Shown piece by piece: positions 1 through 9,642 of a DNA stretch of 64,000 nucleotides. A program made the position numbers and the translations under genes. Under the pieces are notes generated by a model. The model searched no databases, had not been told where the DNA came from, and saw only the letters and a program-made list of their open reading frames with translations. The first letter of the stretch is position 1, and every line of letters starts with the position of its first letter. The stretch lies in NCBI GenBank assembly GCA_910574455.1, contig CAJSYZ010000005.1, forward strand, positions 5,828,001 through 5,892,000. Direction: 5' to 3'. This DNA is from Trichaptum fuscoviolaceum (taxonomy: Eukaryota > Basidiomycota > Agaricomycetes > Hymenochaetales > Trichaptaceae).

Positions 1-232
1 AGGTCACGATGAGTGACTGGGCAGCTAACGAGCTATCAGCGGCACAAATACAATGTAAGTTATCATTTTGTTGCTCAAGATCAACCATCTTCAAGTTCTC
101 ACTTGCATGATCTGCTGTACTGGAATACTAGATGCTGCCATTGATGTTCACAGCACGTTTGCTGTAGCTTTGGCCCTGAGCCAAAGCCACCCACCCTTAC
201 CGGATAAGTACATCAAGAACTTCGAGGCTTGA
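1..232 (+). CDS. 3'-5' exonuclease (RNase D/WRN-like), C-terminal end, partial
   Basis: The gene enters from the left edge. A first exon piece ends at about base 54 (GTAAGT donor) and the last exon begins after an AG near base 130; the stop TGA is at 230-232. Joined, they read a stretch containing DWAANELSAAQIQYAAIDV, which resembles the last conserved motif (W..x.LS..Q..YAA.D) of DEDDy 3'-5' exonucleases of the RNase D/WRN-exonuclease class. In that family the Tyr and Asp of this motif belong to the active site. The rest of the domain is outside the window, so substrate (RNA or DNA) cannot be told. The reading is short, which limits confidence. Confidence 0.6.
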
Positions 233-709
233 TCTAGTAGGCTGAGGCCCACCAGTAGCAGGTTTGACCAAATGTGCTTGAGTTATCGAGTAAATTGTTG
301 TGCACATGCTCTTGTCTTTCAAAGTTGCCAGGAGATTCATGATTAAAATTTATTATTGAATTGCTTTTTTTTCCCGAATGATCACCGTAGTCTGAGGTAT
401 CAAAGTGGTTTGGAAGATGTCGCCAATGGTGTCTGTCTGCTGTGAGCAACCCAATGGATTAAATAGTTTTCAACACCACTATTAGTGCTTTTTCAAGACA
501 CTTCAAAGTTTTCAAGACAATTCAATATAACGCCCGGACGGGCCAGCTTTTTGCTGGCGATACCCGAACACCTCTGGGCGTTAAGTAATCACAAGCTACA
601 TATTTTACCCAAGCGGTGCAGCAACTATTTTTCCTCCAATAGTAGTACTATGTCAGTGGCAGATTTGTCTGCTCTGATGCATTATATTATTTTATTATAT
701 AGTCCAGTG
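233..709. other. Intergenic, no gene seen
   Basis: This stretch lies between the convergent exonuclease 3' end and the 3' end of the glucan synthase relic. It is A/T-rich with short reading frames only. I see no RNA gene or repeat in it. Confidence 0.5.
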
Positions 710-3585
710 TCAGAGCCAGCTTGTCCCCGTCAGGCTTCGCAATAACCTTCCGTACTCGCATTCCGCGCGCGCAAAGTAGTCCTCGCCTTCGGATACATCA
801 GAGCTTGCTGAACCACGCCTTTCTAATTTCAAAGTGCGAGGAGGGAGCAGATGCTGCTCCAGAGGCACGAGTGTCGAATGGCTCCAAGCTCCAGGAGATC
901 CAGTGATCGAGTTGTGTGGGCTGTCGTATGTGCTTCGGGTATCCCAGTTGGGTTGCGTCGGTTCTTCCCGATGTTCAGCTTCACCATCAGAAGGTCTCCA
1001 TGCTAAAGAGCCCGCGATCTGACGACTAGTAAAGTTAATGCTACGCTTGTGGAAGTCTCCCATGCGCTGACGCCATTCAACAACCGGGAAACGCTGAACA
1101 GCCGAACGAGCACGCAAGATAGCATGTTCTTCTTCCGTAGACTTAAGCGCCATTTTTATTGTTTTCGTAAGCTGGGACAACATGTGTGCTGTTGAACTCG
1201 ATTCGACAGGGAACCACTGTGTTCAAAGTCAGATTGCAAAACATTAGAAAAAACAAATGCAAACTTACCCAACCAGGCATGAGACCGAGACCACCGTATG
1301 GAGGCGAAGTAGTGAACTCTGGCTTTGAGTACACTCGGTTCGGGTACATCTCCATGAGACGAGCAAGCTTCTCCGCAGCGAAACGTCCATACAAGTCAAT
1401 GACAGGCCCGACACAATTCAACTGAATCGAAGGGTGTTTTTCCAGTCTGGCATTAATAAATGAGCAAACATTCATTTACTTAGCAAAATAGGATTAAGAA
1501 ATAACTTACAGCGAAGGCATCATGTCTGCAATAAGATCTACACCCTTTTGCTTCAACCAACAACCAATGAACACGAATAGATCTGCCTAAGGATCCTGTG
1601 CAATACCAGCCCACTCCTGAGCCTGCTGCTTGAACTCCGTACATTTCGCCTCTGCTTCCTCATCAATCTGAATGTCCTTGATTTGAACAGGCTGTTCGTC
1701 CAAAGCAGCAATAACCGTTGGGTCCGGATTCGGGAGCGAGTCGACATGCTTGAGTGTCCAAAGCGCCGGGTAACGCGCCCACGACCGTTTACCATACTGT
1801 CAGAGACACCAGCGACACCGATCGATTTCTGGTGCACATTGATGAAGGATGCTGCGGCGTGGAGCAAGTTGAACGTGTTTCCGAACTGAACGAACGTGCT
1901 CCTTGCTGATATTGAACACCGAGCACACTTCCTTCATCTCCTCCTTCGTGCGGAGTGGCCACAACCCCTGGAGCTCCGCATTGTGGAGAGACAGACAGAT
2001 GGGGAGGACCTTCGGGAGCAGATAGATAGGTGCGAGCGCACTGTGGTAGTCATTAATGTGGTAGATATCAATCTGCGGGTAGCACCTAACGGTTGCTGCG
2101 ATAGCCTGGTTCCATGTCGAGTAGAAGATAGCTGAGCTGATATCGTCATGCGCGCATGATACGGGTCCGCCTTTGTTTGTGCGCGGAAGACAGGCAAGTC
2201 GAGGACGATGTACGTGATGTTGTCGAGGACATGCGTCTCAACCTCGATAAGGTACGGGTCGCCGAAGATAATGACTTCGATAGGTTCTGCAGGTTCGCCA
2301 GCAGGGTACTCAATGTCTTTAACCTTTGGTACAACCTAAATCAGGTCGATATCCGACATTGCCTTGCCCATCAAATCACACCAAGACCACCGATCTTGAC
2401 CTTCAACTTCCAATATGATCTCGTACTCCAAAGTCGCAATGAGCATGGTCCTCCGCTTATTCTTGTCTTCCGGCCAGCCAATGATGTCGCCTGTATGCGC
2501 GTGTCCATGGCTCGAGTGTTTCTCCGACATCGGCGCCACATGCAGGTCTTGCGCAGACTTCGAGCCCAGCGAGCCAATGACGGGGAAATTGTGCGAATGA
2601 TCCGGCTTCTTTTCCGTGAGACCCCACTGGTTGTACTTGATCCCGTAGAAGCTCCACATGAAGATCGCCACTGCCAATGTACCAGTGACAACCGGGATCG
2701 ACAGGAGCAGCGCGTACATGATAGCGCCCACAGTGCTCTCCCCACGCGGCTCGAGGCTCCACCGCATCGTCGCGTCATCTACGACCAGCGTACAACGCGA
2801 GATGCGGGTGCGGCGGAGCACTGACGTTCAAGTAGTTGGGCGCAGCCAAGTTGGGCGGGAGGCGGTCATGACGCCGTTGCCGTCCGTGTCACCGTAGAAG
2901 TAGTCATCGAAGCCAAAAACGTTGAGCTGTAGGTACGTCGGCCATGTACTCATAATTTCGAGCTCCCAGCGTCCGTCGGCGGTATTGTCCATCTGGAAGC
3001 TCACTCCTCTGTGGAAACCCCAGGTATTGAACGGACCACGAGCAAGGAACTGAGGAACACGGCACTGATGAGCATAGTTCCTGTCCGCATGTACAACAGT
3101 ATAGGATGATGCAGCAATAGCAGACCAGCCTATTGCAAAATTGATTAGCAGATCACAGCACATACTAGTATAAGAGTAAGAGCACTTACATTGCACAATA
3201 ATATGCTCGCCCGCCCACCAATTCTCATCATTGTCAAACAAGCTTTTATCTATGCTCGTCACATCCTCATACGCCGTCCACGTCGTCCAGTTTTGACCAT
3301 AATTCCACAAGAACCTGAACATATCTGCGCCCAGCGCCTGGTGCGTGAACGTGTACTTCCCAGAACCCGAGTCCAAGCCGAACGCATCGTTGTCGTAGTC
3401 CGCAGAGGGGAAGATCATAGGATTGCGCGCGGAGCCCTTGCGCACAAGGAGATGGTCGCGTGCATTCGTGAACGAAGTGCCGTCCTGCGAAGGCGGGTTG
3501 TTCACAATGATGTCGATGATTCCGTCCGACGCGTTAGGAATCTCCGCACGCAAGGCAGTCCACAAGCCCAGTTTGATTTCCGTCT
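710..3585 (-). pseudogene. Alpha-1,3-glucan synthase relic (Ags1/Mok1 family)
   Basis: Pieces collinear with fungal cell-wall alpha-1,3-glucan synthase run from about 3585 down to 710: the region after the GH13 domain (3565-2828), one membrane segment (about 2700-2650), and the GT5 starch-synthase-like domain (2460-710). The N-terminal GH13 part and the C-terminal multi-pass transport domain are missing. Lesions are plain. A TAG (2336-2338) sits where the family has Trp after the DIDLI motif. Single-base losses shift the frame near 2870, 2160 and 1797, and an uncompensated indel pair lies near 2360-2425. About 30 codons are gone near 1300, between the PEFT and GGLGLMPGW motifs; this removes the catalytic E-x7-E region of the GT5 active site. 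The remaining introns keep GT-AG ends. It cannot make an active synthase. Uncorrected assembly indels could explain single frameshifts, but not the truncations and the deletion. Confidence 0.88.
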
Positions 3586-4767
3586 AATTTGAACATGGAT
3601 GGTGGAGGAAGAGGCAATTGGCATTGCCGCACTTCAAGTTTTCTCAACTGGTTTCCTACTAGTAATTCAAGTTTAGATGTAACAAAAATCGTAAAAATTT
3701 TCCAAGTCCCATGTTACTTGAGCACTGAAATCCTGACTTGCATTCTGATGTACTGAGAGATGGCTTGCATCCTGAAACACTCTTTATTTCAGTGAGTTAA
3801 GGCAATCAGTGTATTTTCAGACGAAGTAGCGACCCTTCAGACAGGTGCCAGCCAAATCAGGACGCGTCAGTCGCCGTAAGCAGAAAGTAGTTTCCCTGAT
3901 GTACGGACGTATATATGTATGTACATAGCACATAGTAAGTAGATGAACCTGAGTTAACTAAGCTACTTGTGTACATATATAAGTTTACTGCGTACTAATA
4001 AAGCTTAACAATCTTTGTAAGTAGAAAGTTGCCGCTTCTTGCCGCTTCCCTCAGGGGGCCCACAATCTCAAATTGACTCACCTCCATCTACACGAACCTA
4101 CGTGCAGACTCTATGCGATGAATTTAAAACCAAACGCTTGAATCTGCTACAAAGGAGTCTCTTACCCGCAAACTCGACCATTTCCCCAGAGAAGGTACCG
4201 GAACAGAGGAAAAAACACTAGTCCTTGAACTATTTCGCATCGTGACCGTGATTGGAACCTGATTACCCAGTGGCCCGGGCGTAAACAGCTTTGCATAGCA
4301 CGCAGTTCTTGTTGATTCCTTCACAATATTCTCAGCGGCCCCGCAACTCGCGACAACTTTCAAATCTGTAACGTTGCGATGATCGATCAATGCTTTCATC
4401 CAGAACTCAGGACGAGTGGCAATTGCTAGGAAGCCATCACTTTACATGTTCTTACGTGCCTCACATCCAAGTAGTATCACCGCCAGGTCTCTAGAACGCA
4501 AGGAATTTCCTGTTGCATATCTCTTCGTGTCAGCTCAGAATCTCCCCTACCAGCCCGTCGAAATGATTCTCAGAGTGGCTAACGGTGATGCCGATAGTCT
4601 GTACACAAGTCAGCCCAGCTTCACGTCGCTTATATACAGGAAGAAGCTGGTCTCCCGCCCCTCAACTTCCTCTTCTCTTCGCATCCGGCCAACTGTCAGA
4701 CGAATCTGACCAGGAATATTACTATCTTTTCCATCCCACTCCCTTAGCCTCAAGTCGCTCCTTCAAT
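3586..4767. other. Intergenic region upstream of the GH16 gene
   Basis: No convincing gene. There is an A/T-rich patch with several GTACATATA-like words (about 3900-3990), a TATA-like box at 4631-4636 and a CT-rich tract (about 4660-4685) before the GH16 start codon. Confidence 0.4.
4631..4636 (+). promoter_or_regulatory. TATA-like box of the GH16 gene
   Basis: TATATA stands about 130 bases before the GH16 start codon and is followed by a pyrimidine-rich tract, a usual arrangement for a fungal core promoter. The site is predicted from sequence and position only. Confidence 0.4.
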
Positions 4768-6109
4768 ATGATCTCTATCACATTTGCACTTCTTGCAGTA
4801 TTCTCAGCCACTATGGTCTCCGGTGGACTTCTCCCGGGTAGTGGAGACGCTCCTTCACTTATAGGCTCAGGCAACACGGCTTCCCCGAAATTCCAACTTC
4901 ACCAGAACATAGTTGGATCAGGTTTTATGGAAGCCTTCAAGTGGGAGATTTTCGATGATCCAACCCATGGCCGTGTCAATTACGTAGACCAAGCGACCGC
5001 CCTACGGAAGAACATGACATACGGTGCATATTGCTTTACACTTCCAATCCCTAACAGAGGTGGCTGACTTGTTCGATCTTGCGCATAGCCTCCGGTAACA
5101 AGTTCATCATGCGTCCGGACTTCCAAAGCATCGTCCCTCCCACAGCAAGGGGACGAGACAGTAACCGTATCTCTTCGTATAGCACGTACCGGGACTCGGT
5201 CGTAGTTCTGGATGTACAACACGTGCCGGATTCCATTTGCAGCGTCTGGCCAGCATTCTGGACTGTGACCGCTTCCAAATGGCCGGAGGGTGGTGAAATT
5301 GACATCTACGAAGGTGAGCAAACAAGAGCCATCCCTGTACAATTTCCTCATACGATTGACCTGATATTCAGGCGTCAATAAGAATGAAGCAAATCTCGGC
5401 TCCCTGCATACCTCGCAGGGTTGTACTATGGCACAGAACAGGCCACAAAGCGGGTAAGTGGTTCATAAGGTTTTGTTTAGTCTCCCCGTAACTAACATGA
5501 TTCCTGCTAGGAGTACAACATCTACAGATTGTAACGCACGAGCGAACAACAACCAAGGTTGTGGCACTCAATTCACCAAACCCTCCTCGTTTGGATCATC
5601 GCTGAACTCCATTGGCGGTGGCTGGTTTGCGATGAAGCGGACGGATGGCGGTATCTACATGTGGTTCTGGGGTAGAAACGACCCGACTGTTCCCAAGGCG
5701 GTGGCTCAAGGTAGCAAAGAGGCTACTCCAGATGCGTCTTGGGGAACTCCGGCAGCAAGTTTCCCTGCGTCTAGCACCTGCAATATACACGATCACTTTG
5801 ACGCCCATAGGATTGTCTTCGATACCACATTTTGCGTGAGTTATTTATCGTGATTTATGGTCTAAGATCTCGTCTTACATGTTGTCAGGGTGATTATGCT
5901 GGTAGCCAATACGGATCGGCTGGATGTCCAGGCTCATGCCCCGATTGTGAGTAACAGTTACACTCTCCCGTCACCCAGATTTCTGACCTATTCTTGCTTT
6001 TCCGTTCACAGTTGTCAATAACAATCCTGCCGCCTTCGCTGGCGCCTACTGGGAAATCAACGCATTGCGTGTCTACACACCGGGGAAAAGCTCCTCTGGC
6101 ATACTCTAA
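4768..6109 (+). CDS. Secreted GH16 family endo-beta-glucanase (laminarinase-like)
   Basis: Six exons (4768-5023, 5089-5313, 5372-5453, 5511-5835, 5889-5946, 6012-6109) join in frame to 347 residues. A hydrophobic signal peptide occupies about residues 1-19. The GH16 active-site motif GEIDIYE is at residues 154-160; Glu155 is the expected nucleophile, Asp157 the helper and Glu160 the acid/base. WPAFWTV upstream and the Cys-rich, Trp-rich C-terminal half (WFWGRNDP, a final WEINALRVY strand) match fungal secreted GH16 enzymes that cut beta-1,3 or mixed beta-1,3/1,4-glucans. It probably acts on the fungus's own wall or on plant or lichenan glucans; the sequence does not say which. No lesion was seen. 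Confidence 0.9.
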
Positions 6110-6307
6110 TAAAAAAACGGATGAGTCGTCTATTTCCACTCCGTACAGTTTGTATTATTCCAAAGCATATCGTAAGTATATATGTACATGTTCATTATTT
6201 TCTAGTGTTCCTCGCAACGGTGTATAATTTATTGTATGTATGGGATAATTATACTTCTCCGTATGTTACAGATGCCTGCTGTGGAAGTCGGCGACGATGA
6301 TCGAGTT

Positions 6308-9284
6308 TCAGCATCGTTCGAACACACGATATAGGTCCGGGAGGCTCGCTACTTGAATAACGTCACGATCCAACAGCGTTTTCGGAGCTGTGAGATACTT
6401 CCTCATACACGGGAATAGTACATGCTGAATCTGCCACCTTTCGGCTTTGTCACTTTGAGATCCTGCTTTAGACGAGTTAACCAATGGTCCCGGGCTAAAG
6501 AAATAGGCGAGCTCCCGCAGAAAAGTGCTAAAGCATTCTTCTTCTGACATCCAGTTCACCTGATCGATCGGAATAGGTAAATGTATGCGCTCAAATAAAA
6601 GGTGGTGAAGAATCACTTACCTGAGGCCCTAAGCGCATTAGAAAAAGGGGAAGTTTGTCCAGATTTGGTGTGTAATCTCTCAGAAGTAACGGTAGACTCT
6701 CGAGCTCGCCCATTTTGTTGATCTTCATGAAGAAGTACTCGTCCAGCATGTCCGCACGGTCGACGAGCTTGCTAACTATCCGCTACATTAAACCAAGATG
6801 TCAGCAGTTATCGTCACGCGGTGGGGTATCTCTTTACGTCAACTACTTCGCCCTCTTCAAGCTCCAGTCCACATTTCTTCCATCGTTCCTCCTCCGCTTG
6901 GACGGCGAGTTTTATCAGTTGTCGTATTGGAGGAGGGGGTTCAAGCTTCAGCCGTCGAAAGTTCCCAAACTGGCGTACACCCAGTTGGTAGAAAAGCTCT
7001 TCTCTGAAGTACGATTAACCTAAGAAGAAGAGTACGAATTGGACGAGTAGACGTACGCTAATGAAGCATGATTGACGAGATATAGCTTGGTCGAGTGCTG
7101 AAGTAAGGACAGGGACGGTCGTAAGTCTACAATCCCAACAAAGACATGCTGTTGCAAAATTTCAGTGAAATCTACAATGCATTCATCAACGATCGCAATT
7201 TTTTTGAAGATAATGTAGACTTTACGATTATGCTTTGCTTTCTGTATTTTCTTCCTTAGGTTATTTACGGATGTCAGGAAGCATTCCGATTCTTCGATCT
7301 CTTGCGCTTTGATCCATGTTGGCGACTGAGTTGCTGATTCAGGTATTTCCACCTCTTTTTCCTTGCCCTTTCGATATTTCGAATCCCCCTTCTCTGGCGG
7401 CGACGGCTGTGTTGACGGATGGAGAACAGGGAACATGGAATCTAGGGTACGATCCGCCTGCGACATGCGCACTTTGTCCTTCGAATACGTTTTCTTTGGT
7501 TCTGGTACCCCTTTCTGGACTGAAGGGATGGCAGACGTGGTTTCTTCCTCACCCTCACTTTCGCTACCCTCATCTTCTACTTGCATTGCCGCTTTCTCTT
7601 TGCCCTTGCTTGATGTCTTGATCGGTTCCAGCGTCCCTCCGGTCAGTAGTGTCTGAGTCTGCTATATGATGCGTTCATATTGATCATTGTCTCGAGCAGT
7701 GGGACCTTCAGAGCACACACCTGATACTCAAATACTCGTGATCGGCTTTGACCCGCAAGCTCAGTTTGAATCGTGTCGGCGACATGTTCTATGATCAGTT
7801 CTTCGTCAAGAAAGTGAACCTCGCGCTTCGTCGGATGCACATTCACATCAACCGCACGCGGATCTATCTCGAGGCTGGATATCTTTTTCAATTTGCTGAG
7901 ATAGAAGAGTGTATTATGCCTTACCTAAGATATATGAACGGAAAAGTTCCCTTAGGAAGGATCGCACTATACACACTCTCGAGTGCACGTTTAATGCGAG
8001 GTGATTCCACTAGGCGATCTGTAGAAGCATTAATGATAGTGACGAGCGAGGACGTGAAAATGGCGCACGTACGATTGATAAACAACAAGAATAGCATCTT
8101 CTTTGCATGGTAATTGGCGCTAGTAAAATGAGCTTCTCCCGTCCATTTTGTCTCTGTTTCCTTGGGAAGGTTGTTCTCGTCAACATCCATGTCCTCACCG
8201 TCCTCACCCTCGTCGTTGCCTTCTTTTCGTCTAGAGAAAGACACATTCAGAAGTTCTCGTGAAATGCTTTGCCCGTACAGGAGTCTGATGGCCTGCTTGA
8301 TTGTAGAGTTCGATGGCGTGGATATATCTGGACTCGGCGAACTAGCCTAGGGGAGAAAGAGCCTAGGTGAATATGGAGGACCACGCTCAGATGGAAAGGA
8401 CAGGAACCTTTTTGCATACGAACGACACAGAAGGGTTGTGCACTGCATATCGTGTTATAACATCAAGTATTCTAGAGTACTCTTCAGATGAGCTACGCAG
8501 AGCAGATTTCCGGGTTGGAATATTGTAGAAAAGATCTTCCACCTAAAGAAGACAAAGGACAAGTCAGAATAATTTATAAAGATTGTCAATATCCAGTGGA
8601 CATTCCCTACAGTTATTGTAGTCCCGTCATTCCCTGCGCAAGGTTTCGGGTCAGGCGTCTGACCAGGCTTGGGTGGTGTCAATGCACCATCAGAATAACA
8701 AGCTCTTAACTACGCTTCAGACAGACTGTGTGCAAGATCTTTAACTTGTAGCGCACCTCCAAGCGCAGCTGTCGGTTTTGGTTTTAGTAACAACGGAAAG
8801 GTGTGCGACGTGTGATATTGACGCAAGTGCTTCGCCACGGAAGCCATATGTTTTGATTTTCGATAAATCAGAAAATGAGGATAGTTTGGACGTCGTGAAG
8901 CGTTCCGCAAGGATAGGAAGATCATCTTTCTAGACAAAGTCGTTCAACTCTTGCACGCTCGAGCAGTTCAGTAAGGTGAAACAAACCCGAATACCACATC
9001 CATTATCTTGAATCTGCAGCAACTTCAAGCCACCATCCTTTATGGTTATTCTGATAGATGTCGCTCCCGCATCCAGACTATTCTCCAACAGTTCCTTCAG
9101 CGCCGAAGATGGCCTATGTATGATCTATGGCGGCAGAGAAAGTATATGTTTGTCAGGGAGCTTTATATGATTTGAAGCTCACCTCGCCGGCTGCTATACG
9201 GTTTATTACTGATTCTTGAAGGCGACGGATTGGCTGAGGTCCTAAAGACTCGAGTTCAGAGAAATCTGCGGCGGTTTGCGCCAT
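6308..9284 (-). CDS. MLH1: DNA mismatch repair protein MLH1
   Basis: Multi-exon gene read from the ATG at 9284 to a stop at 6308. The N-terminal GHKL ATPase motifs are visible: NRIAAGE (residues 28-34, Mg-binding Asn/Glu region), DNGCGI, FTTSKL and [20 protein letters not shown] follows in the transducer domain, then a low-complexity acidic linker, and a C-terminal domain ending in FERC, the conserved MLH1 end that in yeast and human supports the MLH1-PMS1 endonuclease site. The product acts in the nucleus as MutL-alpha with PMS1/PMS2. Introns are short, e.g. around 8930-8990 between DNGCGIR and [10 protein letters not shown] did not resolve every exon border. The gene is divergent from the CBS gene at 17182, and a 7.6-kb transposon block starts 65 bases upstream of its ATG. 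Confidence 0.92.
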
Positions 9285-9306
9285 GCCAGTGCCAGTGGTT
9301 GGAAGG

Positions 9307-9324
9307 ACGCGTCGCGACGCGAAA
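9307..9324. promoter_or_regulatory. G1/S-type box (MCB/E2F-like) in the MLH1 proximal promoter
   Basis: ACGCGTCGCGACGCGAAA contains the MluI cell-cycle box ACGCGT, a TCGCGA palindrome and an E2F/SBF-like CGCGAAA within 18 bases, 23-40 bases before the MLH1 start codon. MBF/E2F-type control of DNA repair genes is established in yeasts. Binding here is inferred. ACGCGT alone is common in this window; the compound site is less likely to be chance. Confidence 0.4.
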
Positions 9325-9349
9325 GTTGGCACTGAGACGGAAATAGCAT

Positions 9350-9359
9350 ACTATGTACT
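9350..9359. repeat. Left copy of 10-bp target-site duplication
   Basis: ACTATGTACT directly abuts the left terminal repeat. The right copy begins after the right terminal repeat (15593) but is cut by the mariner insertion: ACTATGTA at 15593-15600 and CT at 16940-16941. Removing the mariner and one of its TA duplicates restores the full ten bases. Confidence 0.85.
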
Positions 9360-9582
9360 CAGTCTCCTACCCAAACCCTCCCACGGTTCGGAAGAGGCCG
9401 AGGCCTCAGGGTCCAGGTAAAGTTGAGGGGGACCCATTTCCTCCCGTAGGGAGGGTCTGGCTTATAACATTTTAGCCGAGGCCCGACCATCGTCAGGGTC
9501 CTCCCCCGACCAACTTTGACTGTGGGATTGTCGGGGCCTTAGATAATTTTAGATAGTGTAATCTGTACACTAATTAGTAACT
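9360..9582 (+). repeat. Left terminal inverted repeat (223 bp)
   Basis: I compared this base by base with the reverse complement of 15370-15592 and found no difference. It contains internal short palindromes, e.g. GGCCGAGGCC near 9396 and a CCTCCCGTAGGGAGG hairpin near 9440. Confidence 0.92.
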
Positions 9583-9642
9583 TAAGCAATTTTGCGTGCC
9601 AGTGTTCAGCTTCAGACTTCAAATCCTTGTGGAGGGTGGCAT

